Under the pieces are notes generated by a model. It was not told where the DNA came from. It was given only the letters and a program-made list of their open reading frames with translations, and made no database searches. This document shows, piece by piece, positions 45,414-55,554 of a stretch of 64,000 nucleotides of DNA (its first letter is position 1; every line of letters starts with the position of its first letter). The DNA lies in the NCBI GenBank assembly GCA_000378025.1, contig KB899087.1, positions 4,734,001 to 4,798,000 of the forward strand, in the 5' to 3' direction. The translations under genes were made by a program, and so were the position numbers. Origin of the DNA: Xanthobacteraceae bacterium 501b. Lineage in GTDB: Bacteria > Pseudomonadota > Alphaproteobacteria > Rhizobiales > Xanthobacteraceae.

Positions 45414-45680
45414 TCAGATTTTTCGGCGGACGATATCCTGCAGCATCTCCCGGTCGAGGGAGAGGTCGGCGACGAGCTTTCGCAGCTTCGTGTTCTCGTC
45501 CTCGAGCTGCTTCAGCCGCCTCATCTCGAGCGGGGCGAGCCCCTCATATTTCTTCTTCCAGTTGAAATAGGTCGCCTGGCTGATCCCGGCCCGCCGGCAG
45601 ATATCCGCCACCGGCACGCCATCCGCTCCCTGCTTCAGAATGAACGCCTTCTGCGCGTCCGAAAACTTCGATGCCTTCAT
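45414..45680 (-). CDS. IS407-group transposase OrfA
   Basis: An 88-residue DNA-binding subunit: helix-turn-helix (DAQKAFILKQGADGVPVADICRRAGISQATYFNWKKKY) followed by a leucine-zipper-like helix (LKQLEDENTKLRKLVADL). ATG 45680 is the standard start. The last sense codons contain an A5 run on the minus strand (45419-45423) just before the stop, the likely slippery site for OrfAB production. Confidence 0.9.
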   Translation of the reverse strand: MKASKFSDAQKAFILKQGADGVPVADICRRAGISQATYFNWKKKYEGLAPLEMRRLKQLEDENTKLRKLVADLSLDREMLQDIVRRKI

Positions 45681-45920
45681 CGTCTTCCGCTCCTCACAGC
45701 CAAGGGATACTGCCGCGGAAAAATCCAGCTTCAAACGGTCCAGTTTTCGGGGATCAGATCAAGCGGTTGCGGTGCTCTGGCGGCTGGGCGATGATGGAAC
45801 AATGTCGCTCCCGCTGCGACCCCAGACCGTCGATTTAATGGTACCATGGCGGCCGAGGCAGCTTTTTGTTGCCCAGGAGAGACTAGCCGGGCTTTACTGC
45901 CGCAGCTTGCGGCGTCGTGA

Positions 45921-47468
45921 TTGGGCACGCTTTTGAGACACAGGTCCTATGCCTTCTATCACCGCCCCGTCGAGCCGCCATGGGAGCGTGGCTTTGGCCG
46001 TCTGACCTACCTGCCGCTTGTCGCTGCCGTCGTGCTGCGGCTCGCTTCATCCCCTACTGCTGATCTCAGCTATCTCGTTCTTGCGGGCTACGCGGCACTG
46101 GGCCGTCCTCATGCCATTCGGGCGTTCATTGTCTCCTGGCTCTTCACGCTGATGAATCCCGGTTTCTCACCCGACGGTGCGTTGGGCGGGGCCGGGCGGT
46201 ATGGGGTTCTTATCGCGTCGATCATCTCGGCAGTGGCGTACAAGCCGGCCGTGCGCCGCCATTCGGATAGCTTCATTTCCGGAACGTTTATCCTAGGGGC
46301 GTTCTTTATCGTCCATTCGTTGCTTTTCAGCAGCGTGGTGGATGTATCGCTTCTGAAGTGCATTTCTTGGCTGTTGACGATGGTCGTCTGCCTTTCGGCC
46401 TGGTTGGGCTTTTCCGACTGGCAAAGGGAAAGAGTGGGCGATGAGCTGTTCTGGATTCTCGTTGCGACGCTGGTTTTCAGTCTGCCACTGTTCGTGACGC
46501 CAATGGGCTTTCTGGCTAATGGAACCGGATTCCAGGGGATTTTCAACCAACCGCAGGCCTTCGGCGTGACGATGGCGCTCCTCGCGAGTTGGAGTGTCAC
46601 CCGGTTCCTGTCTCAGCGGCAACCTTCCTGGGTTCTGGTGGGTATCATGGGCGCCAGCGTCTTCGGCATTCTGCTCTCGGAGGCCCGGGTGGCCGGTCTC
46701 GCCATGTTCGGTGGCGTCCTAGGCAGCCTTGGGCTCACAATGCTCGTCGGCGGGCGCCGGGTTCTCAATGTCATGCCGGGACTGCGAAGCTGGCGCGTCT
46801 GGAGCATGGTCTGCCTAGCCGTGGCCGCGATGATTGTCTTCTTACCCAAGATTGTGAGTCTTATTGATCACTATCTGACGAAGTCGGGACGGGCTGACGT
46901 CGCAGGCCTTACGGACGCCTACAACGCCTCGCGAGGCGTTCTCATGCAGCCCATGCTGGCGAATATCTGGAACTATCCCTTCACGGGCATCGGATTCGGC
47001 ATCGGTTCCGATCCGATGGCGATGGAGATCGTTCGCGATCCGATCCTAGGGCTGCCGCTCAGCGCTGCGGTGGAGAAGGGCGTCACCCCCATCGCTATTT
47101 TGGAGGAGACCGGCATATTTGGGCTCGTGCTCGTTCTCCTCTGGGTGGTCCGACTGGTGCAAGTGGCGGCCCGGGGCGGGGTGGTCCCTCTCGCCGTGTG
47201 CCTGACGGCACTCCTGGTCAATCTGGCCGAAGCGTCGATGTTCTCCGCCGGCGGCCAGGGATTGCTGGCCATGATGTTGCTCGCGTGGAGCTATTCCTGT
47301 GGGAGCGCGAATCAATCGGAGGCGAGCCGTCGACCGGGGCGATCGTCTGCGGTGAGGGGGCCGGCGCCGCTGGAGCACTGCGCAGGTGGGTTCGGTCCAC
47401 GCTCTGACTATCCCGGCGCTCGGACCCTCCCCGGCGCCGGGTACCGGCGCGAATCCTGGCGTCCGTGA
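45921..47468 (+). CDS. Second Wzy / O-antigen ligase family membrane protein
   Basis: A 515-residue polytopic protein with about ten helices. The large loop has NASRGVLMQPMLANIWNYPFTGIGFGIGS and, after it, ILEETGIFGLVLVLLWVVRL, the Wzy/WaaL pattern of a conserved G-x-G-x loop and E(T)G(I/L) motif. The last ~55 residues are hydrophilic, Arg/Gly-rich and may be read-through beyond the real domain. TTG 45921 is the only reasonable start. It lies just after the IS407 element (164 bp), so its promoter context may have been changed by the insertion. Which of the two Wzy-like proteins polymerises cannot be told. Confidence 0.82.
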   Translation: MGTLLRHRSYAFYHRPVEPPWERGFGRLTYLPLVAAVVLRLASSPTADLSYLVLAGYAALGRPHAIRAFIVSWLFTLMNPGFSPDGALGGAGRYGVLIASIISAVAYKPAVRRHSDSFISGTFILGAFFIVHSLLFSSVVDVSLLKCISWLLTMVVCLSAWLGFSDWQRERVGDELFWILVATLVFSLPLFVTPMGFLANGTGFQGIFNQPQAFGVTMALLASWSVTRFLSQRQPSWVLVGIMGASVFGILLSEARVAGLAMFGGVLGSLGLTMLVGGRRVLNVMPGLRSWRVWSMVCLAVAAMIVFLPKIVSLIDHYLTKSGRADVAGLTDAYNASRGVLMQPMLANIWNYPFTGIGFGIGSDPMAMEIVRDPILGLPLSAAVEKGVTPIAILEETGIFGLVLVLLWVVRLVQVAARGGVVPLAVCLTALLVNLAEASMFSAGGQGLLAMMLLAWSYSCGSANQSEASRRPGRSSAVRGPAPLEHCAGGFGPRSDYPGARTLPGAGYRRESWRP

Positions 47469-47483
47469 TGACGTGGAGGCCTC

Positions 47484-48689
47484 GTGCCGATCTCTGAGAA
47501 CCCTTGCGCTTCCGGAAAGCCCCGCATCCTCCTGCCGCTCTCCCACTATCTCCCCGGCTTCCGCGCAGGTGGGCCGTTGCGCAGCATTGCTAATCTCGTC
47601 GAGCATCTGGCGGATGAGTTCCACTTCCACATCCTCACTTCCGATCGCGACCTCGGCGATGTGGCCGCTTATGCAGACATGGAGACCGATCGCTGGGTGC
47701 CGGTGGGCCGGGCGCAGGTGTATTATGCGTCGCCCGCCCGGCAGGGGCCGCTGGCGCTGGCCCGCCTCATCCGCCAGACCCCGCACGATCTGCTCTATAT
47801 CAACAGCTTTTTCTCGCCGCGCTTTTCCATCGCCCCGCTGGTGGCGCGGCGGCTCGGCCTGGTTCCCTCGCGGCCGACCGTGCTCGCGCCGCGCGGCGAG
47901 TTTTCCGTCGGCGCGCTAGCGCTCAAGACCGCCAAGAAGCGGGCTTACCTTCGCGCCAGCCGCGCGGCCGGCCTGTTCGCCGGTCTGCGCTGGCAGGCGT
48001 CGACACCCTTTGAGGCCAGCGACATCCGGGCCGTCATGGGGCCGGAGATGGACGTAGCGGTGGCGTGCGACCTGTCCGAACCCATCCTCGGGCCGCCGCC
48101 GGTCCATCCGCCGCGCGCGCCCGGCCAGCCGCTGCGCGTGGTGTTCCTCAGTCGGGTGTCGCCGAAGAAGAATCTCGATTTCGCCCTCACCGTGCTAGCC
48201 AGCGTCCGGTGCGAGGTGGATTTCGTCATTTATGGCCCGCTGGAAGACGCGGACTATGCCCTGTTCTGCCGCGAGCTTGCCGAAAGCCTGCCGGCGCACG
48301 TCACCGTGCGATGGGCGGGCCCGGTGCATCCTGACGAGGTACCGGCGGTGTTCGCGGCGCATGATCTGTTCTTCTTCCCCACCCGGGGCGAGAATTTCGG
48401 CCATGTCATCGCCGAGGCACTGGCGGCGGGGACGCCGGTCCTGCTGTCGGATGCCACGCCCTGGCGCGCTCTCGCAGTGGCGGGGGTGGGGGATGACCTG
48501 CCCCTCGGCGCGCCCGGCGCCTTCGCCGCCTTTATCGAGGCGATGGCGGTTGAGCCCACTGAAGCCGCGCTGGCGCGCCGCGCCCGGGCCGCCGCTTTCG
48601 TGCGCCGGCGGCAAAGGGAGGGCAACGACGTGGCGGACAGCCGCAATCTCTTTTTGTCCGCTCTCGCTTCCCGCTCCGTCATGGCATAG
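47484..48689 (+). CDS. GT4-family glycosyltransferase
   Basis: A 401-residue GT-B glycosyltransferase. N-terminal features are PRILLPLSHYLPGFRAGGPLRSIANLVEHL and LAPRGEFSVGALALKTAKK, typical of EPS glycosyltransferases; the donor domain has RVVFLSRVSPKKNLDFALTVL, FVIYGPLEDADY and FFPTRGENFGHVIAEALAAGTPVLLSDATPWR with the E-x7-E pattern. GTG 47484 starts 15 bases after the upstream stop. It is followed closely by the FucNAc biosynthesis genes, so it may use one of the sugars they provide. Confidence 0.9.
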   Translation: MPISENPCASGKPRILLPLSHYLPGFRAGGPLRSIANLVEHLADEFHFHILTSDRDLGDVAAYADMETDRWVPVGRAQVYYASPARQGPLALARLIRQTPHDLLYINSFFSPRFSIAPLVARRLGLVPSRPTVLAPRGEFSVGALALKTAKKRAYLRASRAAGLFAGLRWQASTPFEASDIRAVMGPEMDVAVACDLSEPILGPPPVHPPRAPGQPLRVVFLSRVSPKKNLDFALTVLASVRCEVDFVIYGPLEDADYALFCRELAESLPAHVTVRWAGPVHPDEVPAVFAAHDLFFFPTRGENFGHVIAEALAAGTPVLLSDATPWRALAVAGVGDDLPLGAPGAFAAFIEAMAVEPTEAALARRARAAAFVRRRQREGNDVADSRNLFLSALASRSVMA

Positions 48690-48723
48690 GTACAGCCTGC
48701 GGGCCGCAGCCAAGAGGAATCGC

Positions 48724-49746
48724 ATGCAGGAAGAGCGCGTTCTGATCACGGGGGGTACAGGCTCCTTCGGCCGGACGATGCTGCACGACCTTTTGCGCCG
48801 AGGATGTCCGGAAATCCGCATCTTCAGCCGCGATGAGGAAAAGCAGGACATGCTGCGCAACACGCTGCGCAGCGGCAATGTGCGCTTCTATATTGGCGAC
48901 GTGCGCGACCGCGACAGCGTCGACCGGGCGATGGCGGGCGCGACGCGCGTCTTTCACGCGGCGGCACTGAAGCAGGTGCCCTCCTGCGAATTCTTCCCGA
49001 TGGAAGCGGTGCGGACCAATGTCCTCGGCTCGGAGAATGTGGTGCGTGCGGCGGTGGCGGCGGGCTTGCGCTCGGCGGTGTTTCTGTCCACCGACAAGGC
49101 GGTGTTCCCGGTCAATGCCATGGGCATCTCCAAGGCGATGATGGAGAAGCTGGCGCATGCCATGGCGCGCTCCATCGGCCCCGAGGCGCCGACCACGGTG
49201 TCGCTGGTGCGCTACGGTAATGTCATGGCCTCGCGAGGCTCGGTCATCCCGCTGTTCATCCGGCAGATCAAGGCCGGCCAGCCGATCACCATCACCGAAC
49301 CGAGCATGACGCGCTTCCTCATGCCGCTGCGCGATTCGGTGGCGCTGGTGCACCACGCCTTCGAGAACGCGCGGCAGGGCGACCTCTTCGTGCGCAAGGC
49401 GCCGGCAGCGACCCTCGCCGATCTCGTCGCCGCGCTGAAGGAGCTGTTCGGCCGCCCGGACCATCCGGTCGAGGTCATCGGCTGGCGCCATGGCGAGAAG
49501 CTCTACGAGACGCTGGTCAGCGCCCAGGAACTCACCAAGAGCGAGGATATGGGCGACTATTTCCGCGTCGGCATGGACGGTCGCGACCTCAATTACCGCC
49601 CCTATTTCTCCGAGGGCGATCTCGAAACCGTCGGCCAGAACGACTACCATTCGCACAATACCGAGCGGCTGGACGTCGCGGCGGTGAAGGCCCTGCTGCT
49701 GACGTTGCCGGAGGTCGTAGCCGAGCTTGAGGGCTGGAACGCATGA
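48724..49746 (+). CDS. fnlA: UDP-GlcNAc C4,6-dehydratase/C5-epimerase (FnlA/WbjB/CapE type)
   Basis: Extended SDR of 340 residues, first enzyme of UDP-N-acetyl-L-fucosamine synthesis: RVLITGGTGSFGRTMLHDLL (NAD motif), HAAALKQVPSCEFFPMEAVRTNV, FLSTDKAVFPVNAMGISKAMMEK (TDK and the MGISK replacement of YxxxK), RYGNVMASRGSVIPLF. The soluble form without membrane helices distinguishes it from the PglF-like protein at 37803. The following SDR reductase and 2-epimerase complete the FnlABC set, which supports the specific assignment. ATG 48724. Confidence 0.92.
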   Translation: MQEERVLITGGTGSFGRTMLHDLLRRGCPEIRIFSRDEEKQDMLRNTLRSGNVRFYIGDVRDRDSVDRAMAGATRVFHAAALKQVPSCEFFPMEAVRTNVLGSENVVRAAVAAGLRSAVFLSTDKAVFPVNAMGISKAMMEKLAHAMARSIGPEAPTTVSLVRYGNVMASRGSVIPLFIRQIKAGQPITITEPSMTRFLMPLRDSVALVHHAFENARQGDLFVRKAPAATLADLVAALKELFGRPDHPVEVIGWRHGEKLYETLVSAQELTKSEDMGDYFRVGMDGRDLNYRPYFSEGDLETVGQNDYHSHNTERLDVAAVKALLLTLPEVVAELEGWNA

Positions 49747-49792
49747 GCGGCAATGGTGCGGGCGCTGTGCGTCCAGGGAGACCGGAATTCCA

Positions 49793-50653
49793 ATGAAGGT
49801 GGTCGTTCTCGGCGCGCTGGGCATGCTCGGCAATGGGGTGACGCGGGTGCTGGCGCGCGAGCCCGGGGTTGAGGTGATCGCTGTCGCCCGCCGGCCGGAC
49901 GCGGCCGCGCAACTGCCCTTTCTTTATCCCGGCGCCGTGCTGCCGCTGTTCGACATCCACGATCTCGACGCGCTGCGGGCGATCCTCGCGCGGACCCAGC
50001 CCGATGTCGTCGTCAACGCGATCGGCGTCATCAAGCAACTGGTCGGCGCCGAGGATCCTCTCCTCACTTTGCCGATTAACGCCGTTCTGCCACACCAGCT
50101 GGCGCGCCTGTGCGGGGAGGCTGGTGTCCGGCTCGTGCATGTCAGCACGGATTGCGTTTTCGATGGCGCGCGCGGCAGTTACAGCGAAGACGATACGGCG
50201 AACGCGACCGACCTCTACGGGCGAAGCAAGCTGCTCGGCGAGGTCGATTATCCCCATGCGATCACCCTGCGCACCTCGCTGGTCGGGCACGAGCTGGGCA
50301 CGCATCATTCGCTGATCGACTGGTTCCTCGCGCAGGAGGGCCCGGTCGCCGGCTTCACCCGCGCGGTCTTCTCCGGGGTGACGACGGTCGAGTTCGGGCG
50401 GGTGCTGGTGCGCCACGTCCTGCCGAACCCCGGGTTGCGCGGGCTCTATCATGTCTCGGCGTCGCCCATCAGCAAATACGACCTGCTGCGCCTCGTCGCC
50501 GATGTGTATGGCAAGCAGACCGAGATCGTGCCGAGGCCGGAGCCGGTGATCGACCGCTCGCTGCGCTCGGACCGCTTCCGCGCCGCAACGGGCTACGCGC
50601 CGCCGGACTGGCCAACGTTGGTGCAGGAGCTGCACGATGTCTATGCGGGCTGA
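49793..50653 (+). CDS. RmlD-like NAD(P)H-dependent reductase (FnlB/WbjC role)
   Basis: A 286-residue SDR: VVVLGALGMLGNGVTRVL cofactor motif, FDIHDLDALRAILARTQPDVVVNAIGVIKQL, VHVSTDCVFDGARGSYSEDD and TDLYGRSKLLGEV with the Tyr-x3-Lys pair. It resembles dTDP-4-dehydrorhamnose reductase. In the fnlABC pathway the second enzyme reduces the C4 ketone and epimerises C3; canonical FnlB/CapF (about 370 residues) has an extra cupin domain, absent here, so this is a shorter variant. The start at 49793 is preferred over upstream GTGs; AGGGAG precedes it. Confidence 0.85.
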   Translation: MKVVVLGALGMLGNGVTRVLAREPGVEVIAVARRPDAAAQLPFLYPGAVLPLFDIHDLDALRAILARTQPDVVVNAIGVIKQLVGAEDPLLTLPINAVLPHQLARLCGEAGVRLVHVSTDCVFDGARGSYSEDDTANATDLYGRSKLLGEVDYPHAITLRTSLVGHELGTHHSLIDWFLAQEGPVAGFTRAVFSGVTTVEFGRVLVRHVLPNPGLRGLYHVSASPISKYDLLRLVADVYGKQTEIVPRPEPVIDRSLRSDRFRAATGYAPPDWPTLVQELHDVYAG

Positions 50654-50692
50654 GCTGAAGGCAGCGCACCAGGCTCTTTCCAGGATAAGACG

Positions 50693-51838
50693 ATGCTGAA
50701 GGTCATGACCATACTGGGCACGCGGCCCGAGATCATCCGTCTCTCCCGCGTGATGGCGCGGCTCGATGCGTTCTGCGATCATCGCATCGTCCATACCGGC
50801 CAGAATTACGACTATGAGCTGAACGAGGTGTTCTTCGAGGATCTCGGCGTGCGCCGGCCCGACCATTTCCTCGGCACCGGCGGCGGCAGCCTCGGCGAGA
50901 CGCTGGGCAAGATCCTGATGGAGAGCGAGAAGGTGCTGGCCGCCGAGCGGCCGGACGCGGTGCTCATCCTCGGCGATACCAATTCGGCGATTTCCGCCCT
51001 GATGGCGCGGCGGATGAAGATCCCTGTCTACCATATGGAAGCCGGCAACCGCTCCTTCGACGGCAACGTCCCGGAGGAGACCAACCGCCGGCTGGTCGAC
51101 CACATCTCCGATTTCAACCTGGTCTATACGGAGCACGCCCGACGGCACCTCATTGCCGAGGGCCTGCCGCATCGGCGCATCTACCTCACCGGCTCGCCCA
51201 TGCGCGAGGTGCTGGAGCATTACCGGCCGCGCATCGAGGCCTCCGACGTGCTGGAGCGGCTCGGCCTTTCCCCGCGCGGCTATTTCATCGTCTCGCTGCA
51301 TCGCGAGGAAAATGTCGACCGCGCCGACCGTCTGGGCGAACTGGTGGCAACGCTTTCGGCGCTCGCGGCGCGCTACGACCTGCCGGTGATCGTCTCCACC
51401 CATCCGCGTACGCGCAAGCGGTTGGAAGCGGCCGGCCTGGTCGCCGACCCGCGCGTGAGCTTCATGAAGCCCTTCGGCTTTCACGACTACAACAAGCTGC
51501 AGATGAGCGCGCTCTGCGCCATCTCCGACAGCGGCACCATCGCCGAGGAGGCCTCGATCCTCGGCTTCCCCGCAGTCACCCCGCGCGACGCGATCGAGCG
51601 GCCGGAGGCGTTGGACACCGGCTCGATCATCATCACCGGGCTTGCGCGCGAGGCGGTGCTGCGCGGGGTTGATATAGCCACCCGCCTGTTCACGGAGCGC
51701 GGGGCGGCGGGTCTGCCCTATCCGGTGCCGGAGGATTACCAGGTGACCAACACCTCGGAGCGCGTCGTCAGCCTTGTGCTGGGAACGGCGCCGCTGTCCA
51801 ACGCCTGGGACGGCATTCGCGGGAATGACCTCTCGTGA
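50693..51838 (+). CDS. fnlC: UDP-N-acetylglucosamine-2-epimerase family enzyme (FnlC/WbjD/CapG type)
   Basis: A 381-residue GT-B-like epimerase: MTILGTRPEIIRLSRVM, TGQNYDYELNEVFF, ILGDTNSAISALMARR, YHMEAGNRSFDGNVPEETNRRLVDHI and VSLHREENVD are hallmark blocks. In this context, after the FnlA- and RmlD-like genes, it most likely makes UDP-L-FucNAc by C2 epimerisation rather than UDP-ManNAc. The GTGA overlap with the next glycosyltransferase couples sugar supply and transfer. Confidence 0.92.
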   Translation: MLKVMTILGTRPEIIRLSRVMARLDAFCDHRIVHTGQNYDYELNEVFFEDLGVRRPDHFLGTGGGSLGETLGKILMESEKVLAAERPDAVLILGDTNSAISALMARRMKIPVYHMEAGNRSFDGNVPEETNRRLVDHISDFNLVYTEHARRHLIAEGLPHRRIYLTGSPMREVLEHYRPRIEASDVLERLGLSPRGYFIVSLHREENVDRADRLGELVATLSALAARYDLPVIVSTHPRTRKRLEAAGLVADPRVSFMKPFGFHDYNKLQMSALCAISDSGTIAEEASILGFPAVTPRDAIERPEALDTGSIIITGLAREAVLRGVDIATRLFTERGAAGLPYPVPEDYQVTNTSERVVSLVLGTAPLSNAWDGIRGNDLS

Positions 51839-53103
51839 CACTAGATTCGTCCGCGCAGCCGGTGCGTCCACGTCTGCTCTACGTCGCGCAGTGGTTCGAT
51901 CCAGAACCTACCGCCAACAAGGGGTCCGTCTTTGCCGAGCGGCTGCACGCGCTCGGCTTCGAGGTCGAGGTGGTGACGGGCTTTCCGAACTATCCCAGCG
52001 GCAAGGTCTATGAAGGCTACAAGATCCGGCCGATAAACCGGCGGCAGATCGGCAATGTGCTGCTGACGCGACTGGCGCTTTATCCCAGCCATGACAGCAG
52101 CCGCATCGGCCGCAGCCTCAACTATCTCAGCTTCTTCGCCTCGGCCCTTGTCTACCTGACCTTTTTCGCGCGCCGCACCGATGTCATCCTGGCCTATCAT
52201 CCCCCGATCATGGTCGGCGTCACGGCTGCGGTGGCGGGTTTCTTCCGGCGCATCCCGGTCGTTGTGGATGTGCAGGACATGTGGCCGGACACGCTGCGCG
52301 CGACGGGAATGGTCAACAGTGAAAGGCTCATCGCCCTGATCGGCCGGGTTTGCCGCTGGACCTGGCGGCGGATGGACCGGATCATCGCGCAGTCGGAAGG
52401 GTTCCGCCGGCTGCTGATCGAGCGCGGCGTGGCGCCCGACCGGATCCGGGTGATCCACAATTGGGGGGACCATATCGAAACAGGCGGGGTTGCCCCCGCT
52501 CCGCCCGCCGCCCTCGCCGCGCCGGGTCGGTTCCGCGTGCTGTTCGCGGGAAATCTCGGCCGGGCCCAGGGGCTCGACACGGTGCTCGACGCTGCCGCCC
52601 TCCTCGCGGAATCTCACCCGCAGATCGAGTTCTGCATCCTCGGCGACGGGCTCGAAACGGAGAGGCTGAAGCTGGCGGCGGCCGCGCGTGGGCTGGGCAA
52701 TGTGCGGTTCTTTCCCCGCGTGTCGAAGGCGGAGGTCGGCCCGTGGCTCGCGGCGGCGGATGTGCTGCTGGTCCATCTCAAGGATGATCCGCTCTTCGCC
52801 ATCACGGTGCCGTCGAAGACGCAGGCCTATCTCGCCACCGGCCGGCCGATCCTCATGGCCGTGGCCGGCGACGGGGCGGACATGCTGCGCGCCGCCGATG
52901 CCGGCCTGGCCATTCCACCGGAGGATTCCGCGGCGCTGGCGGCGGCGGTGCAGCAGCTGGCCGCGCTCGATCCGGCCGAGCGCGAGCGGATGGGCGCGCG
53001 CGGCCGCGCCTTCTATGAGCGTGAACTGTCCTTCGAGAAGGGAACGCAAGCCTTCGCCGACGTCGTGAAAGCCGCCATCGCCGAACGGCGCAAGACCGGG
53101 TAG
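51835..53103 (+). CDS. WbuB-like glycosyltransferase (probable L-FucNAc transferase)
   Basis: GT4 enzyme of 422 residues. YVAQWFDPEPTANKGSVFAERLHALGFEVEVVTGFPNYPSGKVYEGY is the characteristic N-terminal block of WbuB-type transferases, which in E. coli O26 follows fnlABC. The donor domain has FRVLFAGNLGRAQGLDTVLDAA, FCILGDGLETERLKLAA and TVPSKTQAYLATGRPILMAVAGD. GTG 51835 overlaps the previous stop. Its 3' end converges with a dehydrogenase gene 20 bp away; a small AGGCC-GCGA-GGCCT hairpin (53102-53115) lies between. Confidence 0.88.
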   Translation: MTLDSSAQPVRPRLLYVAQWFDPEPTANKGSVFAERLHALGFEVEVVTGFPNYPSGKVYEGYKIRPINRRQIGNVLLTRLALYPSHDSSRIGRSLNYLSFFASALVYLTFFARRTDVILAYHPPIMVGVTAAVAGFFRRIPVVVDVQDMWPDTLRATGMVNSERLIALIGRVCRWTWRRMDRIIAQSEGFRRLLIERGVAPDRIRVIHNWGDHIETGGVAPAPPAALAAPGRFRVLFAGNLGRAQGLDTVLDAAALLAESHPQIEFCILGDGLETERLKLAAAARGLGNVRFFPRVSKAEVGPWLAAADVLLVHLKDDPLFAITVPSKTQAYLATGRPILMAVAGDGADMLRAADAGLAIPPEDSAALAAAVQQLAALDPAERERMGARGRAFYERELSFEKGTQAFADVVKAAIAERRKTG

Positions 53104-53123
53104 GCCGCGAGGCCTGCCCCCCG

Positions 53124-54407
<1,284 letters not shown>

Positions 54408-54426
54408 TCTTCACTCCGGGCGGCGG

Positions 54427-55446
54427 TCACACGCGGTAATAGTCGCGATACCAGGCGACGAAACGGGCCACGCCCTCGCGGATCGGCGTGTTCGGGCGGA
54501 AGCCGGTGAGCTTCTCGATAAGGCTGGCATCCGCCCAGGTGGCGGGCACATCTCCGGTCTGCATCGGCAAATAGTTGCGGATCGCCTTGCGGCCCAGCTC
54601 GGTCTCGATCGCCTCGACGAAATCGAGCAGGCGCACCTGGTCCGAATTGCCGATATTGACGACGCGGAAGGGCGCGGCCGGGCTGAGGCTGTCGCCGGGG
54701 ATCGCCTCGCCGCGCGCGCCGGGAAGCGGCGGCACGGCGTCGATCAGCAGGCGGATGCCGCGCACGAGATCGTCGACATAAGTGAAGTCCCGCCACATCT
54801 CGCCATGATTGTAGATGTCGATCGGCGTGCCTTCGAGAATGCCGCGGGTGAACTTGAACAGCGCCATGTCCGGCCGGCCCCACGGGCCGTAGACGGTGAA
54901 GAAGCGGAACATGGTCGTCGGCAGGCCGTAGATATGGGCATAGGAATGCCCCATCGCCTCCGTCGCCTTCTTGGTGGCGGCGTAGATAGTGAGCGGGGTA
55001 TCGACCTTTTCCGTCTCGCGGAAGGGCATGTCCTCATTGGCGCCGTAGACCGAGGAGGTCGAGGCCATGAGCAGATGCTGCACCGGGAGCGCCCGCGCGC
55101 ATTCCATCACGTTGAAGGTGCCGACGATATTGGCGTCGATATAGGCGCGCGGATGTTCCAGGCTGTAGCGCACGCCGGCCTGCGCGGCGAGGTGGACGAT
55201 AACGTCAGGCTGGAAGTCCTCGACCGTCCGCGAGAGCGTCTCCATGTCTTCCAGCATCGCCTCGGTGGCGGCGAAGGCCTCGTTCTGCGCCAGCATGGCG
55301 TGGCGGCGTTGCTTGATGCGGACATCGTAATAGTCCGTCATCGCGTCGTAGCCATGCACCCGGAAACCTTCGGCCAGCAGCAGCCGCGCCAGGTGAAAGC
55401 CGATGAAGCCGGCCGTGCCGGTGATGAAAATGCGCCGCTGCGCCAC
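54427..55446 (-). CDS. NAD-dependent UDP-sugar 4-epimerase (CapI/LspL/TviC-like)
   Basis: Extended SDR of 339 residues: IFITGTAGFIGFHLARLLL, HLAAQAGVRYSLEHPRAYIDANIVGTFNV, MASTSSVYGANEDMPF, catalytic YAATKKATEAM and FRFFTVYGPWGRPDMALFKF. The AGVRYSLE and FTVYGPWGRPDMA blocks are typical of UDP-glucuronate 4-epimerases (LspL/CapI). With the downstream 6-dehydrogenase it may epimerise UDP-GlcNAcA to UDP-GalNAcA or UDP-GlcA to UDP-GalA; I cannot decide between them. It is the first gene of a two-gene leftward unit at the edge of the polysaccharide locus. Confidence 0.9.
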   Translation of the reverse strand: MAQRRIFITGTAGFIGFHLARLLLAEGFRVHGYDAMTDYYDVRIKQRRHAMLAQNEAFAATEAMLEDMETLSRTVEDFQPDVIVHLAAQAGVRYSLEHPRAYIDANIVGTFNVMECARALPVQHLLMASTSSVYGANEDMPFRETEKVDTPLTIYAATKKATEAMGHSYAHIYGLPTTMFRFFTVYGPWGRPDMALFKFTRGILEGTPIDIYNHGEMWRDFTYVDDLVRGIRLLIDAVPPLPGARGEAIPGDSLSPAAPFRVVNIGNSDQVRLLDFVEAIETELGRKAIRNYLPMQTGDVPATWADASLIEKLTGFRPNTPIREGVARFVAWYRDYYRV

Positions 55447-55554
55447 GCCCGTCCTCCGCTGCCGCGCCGATCTGGCGCCGCATTGCCTTGGCTGCCTTGT
55501 TACGCTGTGGCGGACGGGTTGGGAAGCAGGCTCGCGGTCGGCCTCCCCCTGCGG

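Larger units (their letters stand above)
44527..45756 (-). mobile_element. Intact IS3-family element, IS407 group
   Basis: About 1.23 kb. Imperfect terminal inverted repeats start TGATCC and share CTGGACCG and GAAGCTGGA at both ends. It encodes orfA and orfB on the minus strand with a predicted -1 frameshift. GATCAA flanks both ends (44520-44525 and 45757-45762), a possible target duplication, but the boundary is uncertain by one or two bases. It lies between a glycosyltransferase and a Wzy gene without visibly breaking either. Confidence 0.85.

Noticed and set aside
49589..51871. Antisense ORF of 760 codons opposite the FucNAc genes
   Set aside because: Covers three well-supported sense genes; Arg/His/Gly-rich translation without domains.
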